Notes: generated from the letters alone by a model not told the origin. A stretch of DNA of 42,896 nt from Fischerella thermalis PCC 7521 (GCF_000317225.1 NZ_AJLL01000102.1:1-42896); one strand, 5' to 3'; shown: positions 33,587 through 41,934, numbered from the stretch's first letter. Numbers and translations are program-made.

Positions 33587-33709
33587 CTATGTAGATTTTG
33601 GGCGTTGGATGAAATAACGCAACACAAATGGTAGATATTTCGACAATTGTGAAACCCAATATGGTTTGCCAAAACATCTATCAACAGATTCCGGCGTTGC
33701 TGAATTTGG
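33587..33709 (-). pseudogene. Possible C-terminal gene fragment
   Basis: A 40-codon frame between stops without a start codon reads SVDRCFGKPYWVSQLS then KYLPFVLRYFIQRPK. Its amphipathic, aromatic-rich character looks more like protein than the overlapping 72-codon frame (33562-33780). I do not recognise the family; it may be the tail of a lost gene. Confidence 0.3.
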
Positions 33710-34111
33710 TCATGAATTATGTGTGCATACATTTTTGTAGTTCGATGCCAAATCATTGTAGAGACGTAGCTTTTAATCAACCATATGTCTAATCTCAGAA
33801 ATCTATCTTAAGAGATATTGATCAATTGTTAAAGTAATGAATATAAAAGTAGCATTTATTACAAGTTTAGACCATTAGTGAAAACAATGAAGTTTTAGAG
33901 CTGATTCGTAAAGTAAATATTAAATAGCCAATCGCCTAACCATGAGACGAAGCAAGGAGCCATAAATCATAGCTTCACTTACCTCTGAATACACTTCATA
34001 ATCTTTACTCAAGCGTCATTACGGAAATTAAGTCAGTAAATATACATAATTGATTGTATGCATAGTGCATTGAATATATGCAATTTATGCAATTTTATTA
34101 GCTTCTTAAAT
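33710..34111. other. Intergenic region upstream of thrC
   Basis: It contains a half REP site (TTGTAGAGACGTAGC, 33756-33770) without its partner arm. The rest is AT-rich with no supported gene. It should include the promoters of thrC and of the surface operon, but no convincing -10/-35 pair stands out. Confidence 0.35.
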
Positions 34112-34128
34112 CCGACAAAATTTGTCGG
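34112..34128 (+). promoter_or_regulatory. Operator-like inverted repeat before thrC
   Basis: CCGACAAA-A-TTTGTCGG is a perfect 8-bp inverted repeat about 75 bp before the thrC start. Its symmetry and length fit a dimeric repressor site, but no regulator is known to me for it. Confidence 0.4.
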
Positions 34129-34202
34129 GTATATTTGACTGGTATTTTTACTCGTGATAGCATCAAGCGACAGTTGAGGGACATCCAGGGAGAAGCTAGT
34201 TT

Positions 34203-35501
34203 ATGACTCAGGCAATTGACACCCAAAAGGCAACCGCCGCTTTCAAAGCGTTGAAATGTAAAGAATGCGGTGCAGAATACGAACTCAAAGCCAGCCATGT
34301 ATGTGAGTTCTGCTTTGGACCTTTGGAAGTAAGTTACGACTACAGCAGCCTTCGTCAAACTGTCACCCGCGAATCAATTCAGGCGGGACCAAATTCGATG
34401 TGGCGCTATCGGAAGTTTTTGCCTGTGGCTAGCGAGAATCCTATTGATGTGGGAACTGGTATGACTCCCTTGGTGCGTTCCCAACGCTTGGCACGTCGCT
34501 TAGGTTTGAATAAGCTTTACATTAAAAACGATGCTGTGAATATGCCTACCCTCAGTTTCAAAGATAGGGTGGTATCAGTTGCTTTGACACGGGCGCGGGA
34601 GCTGGGTTTCACGACTGTTTCTTGTGCTAGTACTGGTAACTTGGCTAACTCTACTGCTGCGATCGCAGCTCATGCTGGTTTAGATTGTTGTGTTTTCATC
34701 CCTGCTGACCTAGAAGCTGGTAAGGTCTTGGGTAGCCTGATCTACAGCCCTACTTTAATGGCTGTTAAGGGTAACTACGACCAAGTCAACCGCCTCTGTT
34801 CGGAAGTTGCCAACACACATGGTTGGGGTTTTGTCAATATTAACTTGCGTCCTTACTACTCAGAAGGTTCCAAAACTTTGGGCTTTGAAGTAGCCGAACA
34901 ACTGGGTTGGCAGCTACCTGACCATATTGTTGCACCTCTGGCATCAGGTTCGCTGTTTACAAAAATTTATAAAGGCTTCAATGAATTTGTGGAAGTTGGT
35001 TTAGTCGAAGGTAAACCAGTGAAATTTAGTGGCGCTCAAGCTGAAGGCTGTTCACCCATCGCTCAAGCCTTTAAAGAAGACCGTGACTTTATTCAACCGG
35101 TGAAACCCAATACAATTGCTAAATCGATCGCGATCGGCAATCCAGCAGATGGTATTTACGCTGTCGAAATTGCCAAGAAGACAGGTGGTAGCATTGAATC
35201 TGTAACGGATGCTGAGATTATAGAAGGCATCAAGTTGCTAGCAGAAACTGAAGGTATTTTTACCGAAACCGCTGGTGGTACAACTATTGCTGTGCTGAAG
35301 AAATTGGTGGAAGCTGGCAAAATTGATCCAGATGAAACCACCGTTGTCTATATCACAGGCAATGGTTTAAAAACCCAAGAAGCCGTACATGGCTATATTG
35401 GTGAACCTTTGACAATCGAAGCAAAGCTCGATAGTTTTGAAGGAGCCCTTGAGCGTTCTCGTACACTTGAGCGCCTAGAATGGCAACAAGTTCTTGTTTA
35501 G
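34203..35501 (+). CDS. thrC: Threonine synthase
   Basis: The PLP enzyme converts O-phosphohomoserine to threonine in the cytosol. The 432-residue protein opens with a zinc-ribbon-like segment with Cys19, Cys22, Cys34 and Cys37 (CKECG and CEFCFGP), found in the longer bacterial and archaeal threonine synthases. It then has the PLP lysine Lys120 in TLSFKDRVV, ASTGNLANSTAA for phosphate binding, and APLASGSLFTKI as the PLP-phosphate loop. GRGE-like start support is AGGGAGAAG 12 bases before ATG. It looks intact. A MoaD/ThiS-like gene lies 114 bp downstream on the same strand, separated only by heptamer repeats; the two genes are probably co-transcribed. Confidence 0.93.
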   Translation: MTQAIDTQKATAAFKALKCKECGAEYELKASHVCEFCFGPLEVSYDYSSLRQTVTRESIQAGPNSMWRYRKFLPVASENPIDVGTGMTPLVRSQRLARRLGLNKLYIKNDAVNMPTLSFKDRVVSVALTRARELGFTTVSCASTGNLANSTAAIAAHAGLDCCVFIPADLEAGKVLGSLIYSPTLMAVKGNYDQVNRLCSEVANTHGWGFVNINLRPYYSEGSKTLGFEVAEQLGWQLPDHIVAPLASGSLFTKIYKGFNEFVEVGLVEGKPVKFSGAQAEGCSPIAQAFKEDRDFIQPVKPNTIAKSIAIGNPADGIYAVEIAKKTGGSIESVTDAEIIEGIKLLAETEGIFTETAGGTTIAVLKKLVEAGKIDPDETTVVYITGNGLKTQEAVHGYIGEPLTIEAKLDSFEGALERSRTLERLEWQQVLV

Positions 35502-35615
35502 TTAGTGTTTAGTGGTTAGTGGTTAGTAGGAACCAACCACTAACTACTAACTACTAACTACTAACTAATAACTATTAACTATTAACAACCAACAACCAAC
35601 AATTAACAGTTAAAA
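35502..35615 (+). repeat. STRR heptamer tract filling the thrC-moaD gap
   Basis: The gap is almost entirely heptamers: TTAGTGT, TTAGTGG, TTAGTGG, TTAGTAG, nine bases, four ACTAACT, then AATAACT, ATTAACT, ATTAACA, ACCAACA, ACCAACA, ATTAACA and GTTAAAA, ending at the ATG. The first group is the reverse complement of the second, so a hairpin can form. No Shine-Dalgarno sequence is present before the next gene. Confidence 0.92.
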
Positions 35616-35891
35616 ATGTCTGTAAAAGTTTTAGTCCCTACCGCTCTGCAAAAATTTACTGATAATCAGGCTACTATAGATTGCAATGCTAGTACTATTG
35701 CAGAACTTTTTGAATCTCTAGAGCAGGCTTTTCCTGGTATTAAGTCACGCTTGTGTGATGAAGGAGGACAGCCACGACGATTTTTGAATTTATACGTCAA
35801 CAGCGAGGATATCCGGTTTTTAGAAGGAGTAAAAACACCTTTAAAAGAGGGCGATGAAGTCAGTATTGTCCCGGCTGTAGCTGGTGGTTGA
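35616..35891 (+). CDS. MoaD/ThiS-like sulfur-carrier protein
   Basis: The 91-residue beta-grasp protein has the family's order: [13 protein letters not shown] as the first strand, [20 protein letters not shown] as the helix, [35 protein letters not shown] at the end. The C-terminal Gly-Gly is the site that is adenylated and thiocarboxylated. The family delivers sulfur for molybdopterin, thiamine, cysteine (CysO) or homocysteine synthesis. The neighbour thrC points to amino-acid metabolism rather than molybdopterin, for instance a CysO-like carrier, but this is inferred from context only. The start abuts a heptamer tract with no visible ribosome site, so translation may depend on coupling with thrC or on a leaderless-like mechanism. 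Confidence 0.85.
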   Translation: MSVKVLVPTALQKFTDNQATIDCNASTIAELFESLEQAFPGIKSRLCDEGGQPRRFLNLYVNSEDIRFLEGVKTPLKEGDEVSIVPAVAGG

Positions 35892-35902
35892 TCGGAAGTT
35901 AT

Positions 35903-35952
35903 GAGTTATGAGTTAAGAATGACAATTTATGGCTCATAACTCTTTGTTTTTT
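35903..35952 (+). terminator. Rho-independent terminator after the MoaD-like gene
   Basis: Ten-base stem GAGTTATGAG/CTCATAACTC followed by TTTGTTTTTT. The left arm is made of AGTTATG heptamers, so a STRR has been used as terminator. The minus-strand gene beyond is convergent. Confidence 0.8.
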
Positions 35953-35971
35953 ATGAGTACATTGGTTGTGA

Positions 35972-36325
35972 CTAATGAGTTATTAATTGGTTGAGTCTTT
36001 CCTGCCAATATTTATTGTTATCAATAGTCAAGATAATTCTCTGATAGGATTCATTTTGTAATTCAATAGTTAAATAATCTTTATCTCTATTTACATACCA
36101 AAACTCTTTGCCTCGGTCTGTATAATAAGTACCAGCTTTAATCAATCCTGGAATAAAGCTACCAGGAGCGCGTATTTCTTTCCAATTACTTTCAGGCTCT
36201 GCTGTTTTAACTTGGGTAATATGTGCGAGCGGGATAGTCCAGCTTTTTCTCCAGCTAACAGCTAGTAGTTGTTCTGTAAATGTAAATTCTATATTTAATT
36301 TATTTTCATTGATATATAAATTCAT
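35972..36325 (-). CDS. Bacterial PH-like domain protein
   Basis: The 117-residue reading starts at MNLYINENKLN (36325); 22 further upstream codons are hydrophobic but lack a recognisable signal, so I prefer the inner start. The sequence SWTIPLAHITQVKTAEPES then WKEIRAPGSFIPGLIKAGTY, YTDRGKEFWYVNRDKDYLTI and IILTIDNNKYWQERLNQL follows the pattern of a family of small PH-like proteins with conserved RAPG-F-PG-IKAGTYYT and GKEFW motifs. A seven-stranded barrel with a final helix is expected; the function is not known. It is probably cytosolic and transcribed alone, convergent with the thrC pair. Confidence 0.7.
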   Translation of the reverse strand: MNLYINENKLNIEFTFTEQLLAVSWRKSWTIPLAHITQVKTAEPESNWKEIRAPGSFIPGLIKAGTYYTDRGKEFWYVNRDKDYLTIELQNESYQRIILTIDNNKYWQERLNQLITH

Positions 36326-36572
36326 AGTTGATTTCAAAGACTGATTTGAATTTAGGTCTATATTAAGATTTAAAATTATTGTCACTATCAATAAATTTTA
36401 AACTTGGAAAAATTTATACAACTTTAGCATGGGCTACTTGCAAATAGGAGTAAGTATATGTAGACTATCTTGGCTATGTCAAAATGAAAGTGGCCCCTAT
36501 CTAAGGTATCTCAAGGTGAGCGATCGCTCCCCAAGCTTCCCTAAAAGCTATACATAAGGATTGATCTGAGCA

Positions 36573-37184
36573 ATGACAGAACAAACCAATCACAATGAAG
36601 CGGGAGAGGTGGCTCCCAGCGCCGATTCCCCGGAAGCGACAGACATTCCCACTTCCAACGCGCCAGATCCAAAAGCGGCAAATCCAGACACAAACCCCAA
36701 TGCTGCTAAAACTACAACTGCACCACCCAAGCGGGAAAAACCCGCCGCCGCAGCTAAAGCAGCAGATGGGGAAAAACCCGCCGCCAAGGCTGCTAAGAAA
36801 GAAAAACCACCAGCAGTTGAAGATAAGCCGTTTTCAGAGTTTATCCAACAATATTACTTACCTGCTTTACAAAAAGCTGTAGCCCAAGAAGGGGTAAAAG
36901 ACTTACAAATTTCTTTTGTAAAACAGCCGGTTCCCATCAAAGGGATGGAACAACTCGGTGAGTGTTGGCAAGTTGTTGGCAACTTTGCAGATGGCGTACG
37001 CCACTTCAATTTATATTTTCCCGATGAAGATATTCAAGGGAAAAAAGCTTTTTCCTGCAATGAAGGGAAACGCCCCAGTACTTTGGAATCATTTTTAATT
37101 GATGAACGCAAAACCACACTAGATTTACTGGTGTATGGTTTGATGCAGCGATTAAATGGTCAGAAGTGGCTGGGGAGAAATTAA
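36573..37184 (+). CDS. DUF2996 family protein with Ala/Lys/Pro-rich N-terminus
   Basis: Residues 1-85 are low complexity and disordered (repeated KPAA and PPK). Residues 86-203 form the DUF2996 domain: [52 protein letters not shown], and [20 protein letters not shown] ending [10 protein letters not shown]. The family is confined mainly to cyanobacteria and plastid lineages and has no firmly known function, as far as I recall. The stop codon overlaps the 3' end of the convergent TM2 gene by four bases, so the two transcripts must read into each other. A HIP1 site lies about 45 bp before the start. Confidence 0.8.
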   Translation: MTEQTNHNEAGEVAPSADSPEATDIPTSNAPDPKAANPDTNPNAAKTTTAPPKREKPAAAAKAADGEKPAAKAAKKEKPPAVEDKPFSEFIQQYYLPALQKAVAQEGVKDLQISFVKQPVPIKGMEQLGECWQVVGNFADGVRHFNLYFPDEDIQGKKAFSCNEGKRPSTLESFLIDERKTTLDLLVYGLMQRLNGQKWLGRN

Positions 37185-37687
37185 CCTAGCTCGTAGAAAT
37201 GGTAGGTAACAGCTCCAGTCATGGGGTCGTTATCTATCCTCACATAACCTGATTTCAGTAAGTCTTTTAAAGCTGTTTCTACTTCTGCAAAACTGGCTCC
37301 AGTTGCTTTTACACCTTGAGTAACAGTGATCATTCCACCCCGACTTTCAGCAGCCTCGATGAGTTTGACAATAAGTTGATTAGCAGTGGGACGATATACT
37401 TGTGAAGCAACTACAGCTTGTTCCAAAGGTACACCAAAGGGCGACAAACCTGCTTTTAATCTTAGTTTTAGTTCATGTTCATCTACCATATTGGGGATGA
37501 AAAACAAATCTATAAATTGACCGATGCCAAAAACACCATAGGTCACTAACCATAACAAACCCGTGCCAATTTTGCCATTGTATAAACGATGTAATCCTCC
37601 CAATCCCAAAAACCAACCTGCACTCAAGATGTAGGAGACAAATAGACGTTCTTGATGGTCTTTGTTGGTATGGTTTTCTGCATTCAT
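37181..37687 (-). CDS. TM2 domain membrane protein
   Basis: The 168-residue protein has a TM2 domain (residues 13-66): [20 protein letters not shown] then [20 protein letters not shown] and [11 protein letters not shown], two helices with the conserved G-x-H-R-x-Y and DLFFIP motifs. A cytosolic C-terminal part (residues 95-168) reads as a winged-helix-like segment: [40 protein letters not shown]. This pairing of TM2 with a helix-turn-helix-like tail is seen in cyanobacteria; a signalling role is possible but unproven. The gene is convergent with and overlaps the DUF2996 gene by 4 bp. Confidence 0.8.
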   Translation of the reverse strand: MNAENHTNKDHQERLFVSYILSAGWFLGLGGLHRLYNGKIGTGLLWLVTYGVFGIGQFIDLFFIPNMVDEHELKLRLKAGLSPFGVPLEQAVVASQVYRPTANQLIVKLIEAAESRGGMITVTQGVKATGASFAEVETALKDLLKSGYVRIDNDPMTGAVTYHFYELG

Positions 37688-38155
37688 CTTTTTTCAACCC
37701 CTTGGACTCTTCATTCTTGGTTTTTAGACAGTTTTGTTATTGTTTTTTGTTTCTTGTGGCAATAGACTTTTATATTAGATTTGGTGGTAGGAACGAGTTT
37801 GTATAGACATAAGGAATTTCTAAGTTGACTAAAATATTGCTAAACTCGCCTCTATATTAAGTAGTCGGCGGTTGCAAACATTATCACTACGACCATGATT
37901 TGACTAACGCTAACCCACTTAATTCTAAGATAACTAACTGGTCGAATAAATTTAGAACTCGCAGTGACTAAAAATACAGAATATTAATTTTTATGTCACA
38001 ACTAGGAACTAAGCAGGTAATACAACGAGATTGGTAGATGGCTGGCTAGACAGTGTTGACGTGGCTTACAAATTTAAGATTGATTTTGTACTCAGTTGTG
38101 AATACTTGTGATAAGTGTAATAGTAAAATACTAGCTATTTTAGGTACATCTATCC
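37688..38155. other. Divergent intergenic region without recognised gene
   Basis: The 468 bp are AT-rich with no supported gene or strong hairpin. A TTGACT (near 37901) is present without a well-spaced -10. The short ORFs crossing it are shadows of the next gene. It probably holds promoters for the TM2 and secreted protein genes. Confidence 0.35.
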
Positions 38156-38665
38156 ATGCTAACAAAAAAATCTATATTCTTTTTTCTTGCTTTTTTAGGA
38201 ATTTTATCTATTTGTACATCAGCCAAAGCAGAATTTGGCTCTGAATCTACTGCGTCGCAAGAACAAGTCGAAAAAGAGGTATTAGCACAAGCCAATACAA
38301 AAGTTACAAGTTGCGATAGACAAGATAAAAGCGATACAACCTTACTTTTTAATACTAATAATGGCAAGACTGTGAGAGTTTTTCGGACAAGAAATACTTC
38401 ACCACAGCAATTATTGATGAATATATACGACAGCAAAAACCGTAAAGAATTAGCTGCATGTTCTCCAGCAGCGCGGTTAACACAACCAAATCAAATTACT
38501 TACAATACAAAGGTGCAAAACACGATATACTATGCCACAGTCTTAATTAATAAGCAATCAAAAATAGAAGGAAGTATAATAGCAACTGATCAAAACGGCA
38601 AAAGAAGATTATGGACAGAACCAGCTGCTGGCGAGGTGACGTTGAAGCTGAGAATTTCTGATTGA
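38156..38665 (+). CDS. Small secreted protein of unknown function
   Basis: The 169-residue protein has a signal peptide (LTKKSIFFFLAFLGILSICT, then SAKA|EFGSES, cleavage near residue 25). After a short Gln/Ala stretch there is a compact beta-rich domain with two cysteines (TSCDRQDKSDT and AACSPAAR), TTLLFNTNNGKTVRVFRTRN, and a TYNTKVQNTIYYATVLIN strand pair. I recognise no family. It is likely periplasmic. A weak stem (CGCTA/TAGCG) lies between its stop and the convergent DUF4385 gene and may serve as shared terminator. Confidence 0.7.
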   Translation: MLTKKSIFFFLAFLGILSICTSAKAEFGSESTASQEQVEKEVLAQANTKVTSCDRQDKSDTTLLFNTNNGKTVRVFRTRNTSPQQLLMNIYDSKNRKELAACSPAARLTQPNQITYNTKVQNTIYYATVLINKQSKIEGSIIATDQNGKRRLWTEPAAGEVTLKLRISD

Positions 38666-38705
38666 CACAGTCCCATCGCTAAAGGCTTTGCGTTATAGCG
38701 GGAAA

Positions 38706-39200
38706 TTATTTTTGTTCGTACATTTGTTTATGTCTGGCTACAAGTTGGAGATATTTCTCGTTAGTTTTAGCTTGTATCCACTTTTGTTTAAAGATGTTTG
38801 CTGATTCAGCTTTAATTGGGTCTAGTTCATAAGGTGAGATTTCATTTCTCGCTTGCTTTTCGGCTTCTGCGGAGCCAGCCTTTTGGAGATTGGTTTTATA
38901 TTTTCTGCCACTTTTGTGGTTTGCATAACGGCGCGATCGCGTGTAACCCATTTGTAAAAATTTCCGTGCCATATCTGCGCCCACAAAATCATCCTGATCA
39001 AGATAAGCTAGAAACATTTCATAGATTTTTTTGCCAGATTCTCGAGCAATATCTGGTGTTTTAAACAGCCAATGCGGCAAAATTTCCGATTTATATGGTT
39101 CTACCAAAAGCACACCCTGTTCACCTTTACCAATACAATACAATTCAGGGTGTTGTCGAAAATTGATATTTTGAAAATCTAGTGAATAATCAAATATCAT
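38706..39200 (-). CDS. DUF4385 family protein
   Basis: The 164-residue cytosolic protein matches DUF4385: NFRQHPELYCIGKGEQGVLL, VEPYKSEILPHWLFKTPDIA, FVGADMARKFLQMGYTRSRR and YANHKSGRKY. The conserved basic cluster (RSRRYANHKSGRKYKTN) and the compact alpha/beta core suggest nucleic-acid contact, but I know of no experiment. The last 55 residues are charged helix and differ more among members. The gene is complete, ends in MYEQK, and is convergent with the secreted protein gene. Confidence 0.82.
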   Translation of the reverse strand: MIFDYSLDFQNINFRQHPELYCIGKGEQGVLLVEPYKSEILPHWLFKTPDIARESGKKIYEMFLAYLDQDDFVGADMARKFLQMGYTRSRRYANHKSGRKYKTNLQKAGSAEAEKQARNEISPYELDPIKAESANIFKQKWIQAKTNEKYLQLVARHKQMYEQK

Positions 39201-39277
39201 GATAGCTTTTTATTATTAAAAATAGATTTTAAAAAAATCTTTGCCATCTATCCTCGAAAGTAAATTTTAGTAAAGTT

Positions 39278-39739
39278 ATGCTATCCAGCCCCTACTCTCT
39301 CAACTCTGTTTTGACTCCAGGAGACTTGCGGCGTGTACATCATATTGCTTTGAATGTCCAGAATATGCAAGCTTCACGACACTTCTACGGTAATATTCTG
39401 GGTCTACATGAACTCACAGGTGATGAAGTTCCAGAAACGTTAAAGGATTTAGTTGTCCAGGGAAAAGTAGCTAACTTTATTACTCCTGATGGGACTATCC
39501 TTGATTTATTTTGGGAACCAGAATTATTACCACCAGATCCCAATCCAGAACGCACTTTTACCAGAGCTTATCATCTTGCTTTCGACATAGATCCACCGAG
39601 TTTTGATCGCGCCGTCGAAGTACTCAGACAAAACCAAATTGCGATCGCCCACGGTCCAGTTACTCGCCCTACTGGACGCGGTGTCTATTTTTATGACCCC
39701 GATGGCTTTATGATTGAAATCCGCTGCGATCCCATTTGA
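39278..39739 (+). CDS. VOC (glyoxalase/dioxygenase) superfamily protein
   Basis: The 153-residue protein consists of two beta-alpha-beta-beta-beta modules. RRVHHIALNVQNMQASRHFY starts the first, with the metal-ligand His; TPDGTILDLFWEPELLP gives the first Glu; RAYHLAFDIDPPSFDRAVEV starts the second, with its His; YFYDPDGFMIEIRCDP holds the last Glu. This is the typical H-E-H-E ligand set of glyoxalase, fosfomycin-resistance and extradiol-dioxygenase type proteins, so an isomerase, lyase or dioxygenase function is likely; the substrate cannot be read. It looks intact and complete. A STRR tract separates it from the next gene. Confidence 0.85.
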   Translation: MLSSPYSLNSVLTPGDLRRVHHIALNVQNMQASRHFYGNILGLHELTGDEVPETLKDLVVQGKVANFITPDGTILDLFWEPELLPPDPNPERTFTRAYHLAFDIDPPSFDRAVEVLRQNQIAIAHGPVTRPTGRGVYFYDPDGFMIEIRCDPI

Positions 39740-39855
39740 AGGAGGACAAGGGAGATGGGGAGATGGGGAGAAAACAATTCAAAATTCAACTGAGTAAAAT
39801 TCAAAAATTTAGGAAGAAGGTGTGAGGAGTTTGGGGAGTGTGAGGAGAATAATAT

Positions 39856-39911
39856 AGTGACAAATAACAAATGAAAAATGACCAATAACCATTGACAATT
39901 GACTATTGACT
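39856..39911 (+). repeat. STRR heptamer tract abutting a start codon
   Basis: Eight degenerate heptamers in a row: AGTGACA, AATAACA, AATGAAA, AATGACC, AATAACC, ATTGACA, ATTGACT, ATTGACT, then AAT and the ATG at 39915. No Shine-Dalgarno sequence is visible. Confidence 0.85.
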
Positions 39912-39914
39912 AAT

Positions 39915-40190
39915 ATGCAAATTTTCCAAGTCATTGAAGAAGCAATCAAAAAACCTCCAATCCCACACGAACCAGCAAAACAGTCATTAAAAGCCTGGGC
40001 GATGTATTGCTTGCGAGACAGAGGTTTTAAGGTGGTATATGCTCAAAATGCTGATTTTGCTATTGAAATGAAGGGCGGTGAAAAACTTTATTTTAAAGTA
40101 GCAAACACTGATGATAACTTAGATCATCAATTTGGTTGGATAGTTTGGAACAGTGCTACAAAAACTGCTAGCCTTGTTCCCCCGCAATAA
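39915..40190 (+). CDS. Small hypothetical protein
   Basis: The 91-residue protein starts at MQIFQVIEEAIKKPP (ATG 39915; a TTG three codons earlier lies in the heptamer tract). A leading helix is followed by KAWAMYCLRDRGFKVVYAQN, ADFAIEMKGGEKLYFKVANT and FGWIVWNSATKTASLVPP. The helix-strand-strand order with D-x3-E and Y-F-K-V resembles, loosely, the core of restriction-endonuclease-like folds, but the catalytic E-x-K is not clear, so I assign no function. It is cytosolic, with no partner genes. Its terminator lies at 40224-40256. Confidence 0.6.
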   Translation: MQIFQVIEEAIKKPPIPHEPAKQSLKAWAMYCLRDRGFKVVYAQNADFAIEMKGGEKLYFKVANTDDNLDHQFGWIVWNSATKTASLVPPQ

Positions 40191-40223
40191 CAAATGAGAA
40201 AATATATATTTAATTTATATCCT

Positions 40224-40256
40224 ATAGGGCGGGGTATTGCCCACCCTATGATTTTT
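40224..40256 (+). terminator. Rho-independent terminator
   Basis: ATAGGG-C-GGG pairs with CCC-A-CCCTAT around a 6-nt loop, followed by GATTTTT. It lies 33 bp after the small plus-strand gene and before the convergent cupin gene, so it may act on both strands. Confidence 0.75.
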
Positions 40257-40285
40257 GTAAGATACAATTTGTGCTACAAGCCAGA

Positions 40286-40666
40286 CTAGATTGATATTGG
40301 GCGTTCTACATCATCTTCACCCAAGTACTCGCCATTCTGAATTTCCAGAATAATCAGTGGGATAAATCCTGGATTTTCTACCTGATGAAGTGTTGCAGGA
40401 GGAACAAAAGTTGATTGATTTTTATTAAGAAATTTTTCCTCCTGACCACAAGTAACCTTTGCTGTACCAGAAACAATGACCCAGTGTTCACCACGGTGAT
40501 AATGGATTTGTGGTTTAATGCCGTGCTTTGGCTTAATTTCTATACGATTAATACTGTAGTTATTCCCTTTTTCTATGACTTCTACTTTGCCCCAATATCG
40601 TGTATCAATATGGGAAGAAGATTGATTGACTTTCGACTGAGTATTACAGTTCTCATTTCGAGTCAT
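40286..40666 (-). CDS. Cupin protein, mannose-6-phosphate isomerase C-terminal type
   Basis: The 126-residue single cupin has HIDTRYWGKVEVIEKGNNYS, IHYHRGEHWVIVSGTAKVT (metal-binding His-His-Glu set) and STFVPPATLHQVENPGFIPL with the last His, then EIQNGEYLGEDDVERP. This is the C-terminal domain of type II mannose-6-phosphate isomerase/GDP-mannose pyrophosphorylase (ManC) standing alone. The domain isomerises mannose-6-phosphate to fructose-6-phosphate, feeding GDP-mannose for glycans. The start has 15 Asn/Gln-rich residues before the domain. It is separated from cutA by 79 bp on the same strand. Activity as a lone domain is inferred. Confidence 0.85.
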   Translation of the reverse strand: MTRNENCNTQSKVNQSSSHIDTRYWGKVEVIEKGNNYSINRIEIKPKHGIKPQIHYHRGEHWVIVSGTAKVTCGQEEKFLNKNQSTFVPPATLHQVENPGFIPLIILEIQNGEYLGEDDVERPISI

Positions 40667-40745
40667 AACTAGTTTCTTAACTAGACAACTATTATTATTG
40701 TTCTCTAGCCCAAGGTGAAAATAACTACTGCTATAGAATTTTTAA

Positions 40746-41069
40746 CTACATCTTTTTTAATGAATTTAAGGGAACTTCTGCATTTAACCATTCAAGAAAG
40801 TGTTGGTTGATTTCGGTGGGTGAAATTTCGGCAATAAAGTTAGTGTAATTAATATACTGGCGAATCACTCCTTCAATTTGTTCCCGATATCCAGCTTGAG
40901 TTTTCACAATTAAAACCATTTCTGGCTCTTCTGTGATTTCTCCTTTCCATATGTAAGCACAAGTAATAGGGAACCAATTGACGCAAACGGCTAATTTTTG
41001 TTCCAATAAAGCACGACCTATCTGACGGGCTTCATCTGCGTTATTTAAGGTAATGTAGTAAAGTTTCAT
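40746..41069 (-). CDS. cutA: CutA divalent-cation tolerance protein
   Basis: The 107-residue protein is a typical CutA1: YYITLNNADEARQIGRALLE, KLAVCVNWFPITCAYIWKGE, ITEEPEMVLIVKTQAGYREQ, and a closing PTEINQHFLEWLNAEV. CutA forms very stable trimers with a ferredoxin-like fold and is linked to copper tolerance; the direct role is debated. Length and motif spacing are normal; the first strand is slightly shorter than in enteric homologues. It lies upstream of the cupin gene on the same strand. Confidence 0.9.
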   Translation of the reverse strand: MKLYYITLNNADEARQIGRALLEQKLAVCVNWFPITCAYIWKGEITEEPEMVLIVKTQAGYREQIEGVIRQYINYTNFIAEISPTEINQHFLEWLNAEVPLNSLKKM

Positions 41070-41489
41070 ATGAAAATTCTTGATATTGTTATCTAAATAC
41101 TTGACTTTTTCTCAAAATTAGACGTTATTTAGTGTACCTAAGTTTTTCCAAAAAATCTATTACTAATAAACTTTAGTCAATTGTGCGATCGCTAGTTTCA
41201 TCCAGCGTTGTAGTTTTGGTCATCTCTCATTGGTAGAACTGCGGCTAGTTGCCAAACTGTCACACTTTGCTGCATCTAGTCTAGGTGATTAGGCAAAATT
41301 GAACTTGTTATGGATGGAGGTAAAGAAACAGGACATAGGAAGACGCGGTGCGGTGATGTATACCGTCAAAACCTTTAACTTACCTTTAACCCGGATGTTG
41401 CAGAATCAAAAAGTGTCCAGCTATAGTGCAGCTTAAAGTAGAATCAGCCAAAATTAATAGTAGGTATTTATTTATGAGAAATTGAATTT
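41070..41489. other. Divergent intergenic region without recognised gene
   Basis: The 420 bp contain one HIP1-like site (41186-41193) and no gene or strong hairpin that I can support. A GGAGGTAAAG motif near 41316 has no start codon at a useful distance in a long frame. Confidence 0.3.
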
Positions 41490-41879
41490 ATGAAATGCTT
41501 ACTACTAAATTTGGCATTTTTAATTGGTACACTTAGTTTGATTCCAAGCGCCTATGCCAACCAGGCGGATACTCCAGTAACTAATGGCAGTAATCGAGCA
41601 GGTTTTTTGGTTACTAAACCAGTGACAATTAATAACAGGTGGAGTAATATCAGCAACCGCAACAATCCTCTACAAACAACTGCAAATTCCATTACGGTAG
41701 TCAGGGAGCAGGGATGCACCAGGATTGATCCACTTGAGTTAATTCAGAATCCTGGTCTGGTCATCAAAGAATGTGAAGAGCGGAAAAATCAAACTCCTGA
41801 GTATCTCCAGCCAATAGAATATTTCAAGACTCCAAAACAAATCAATTCTGGTATTAATGTTACAGTGACTAAATTTTGA
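41490..41879 (+). CDS. Small secreted protein of unknown function
   Basis: The 129-residue protein has a signal peptide (MKCLLLNLAFLIGTLSLIPS, then AYA|NQADTP, cleavage near residue 23). The mature part is Asn/Thr-rich, with RWSNISNRNNPLQTTANS, two cysteines (EQGCTRIDP and IKECEERK) that may form a disulfide, and an IDPLELIQNPGLVIKEC segment. I know of no family. It is probably periplasmic or released. A convergent minus gene follows after a shared terminator. Confidence 0.65.
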   Translation: MKCLLLNLAFLIGTLSLIPSAYANQADTPVTNGSNRAGFLVTKPVTINNRWSNISNRNNPLQTTANSITVVREQGCTRIDPLELIQNPGLVIKECEERKNQTPEYLQPIEYFKTPKQINSGINVTVTKF

Positions 41880-41906
41880 CTTTACCAATTTACTGATCAA
41901 TAACTG

Positions 41907-41934
41907 TAGGGCAAATACTATAAGTACTGCCCTA
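41907..41934. terminator. Bidirectional terminator hairpin
   Basis: TAGGGCA/TGCCCTA around a 14-nt loop that can pair further (GTAC), between two convergent genes; a T-run follows on the plus strand six bases later. Confidence 0.5.

Noticed and set aside
33562-33780. 72-codon minus-strand frame in the thrC upstream region
   Set aside because: Histidine/cysteine-rich nonsense composition; another frame over the same bases looks more protein-like.
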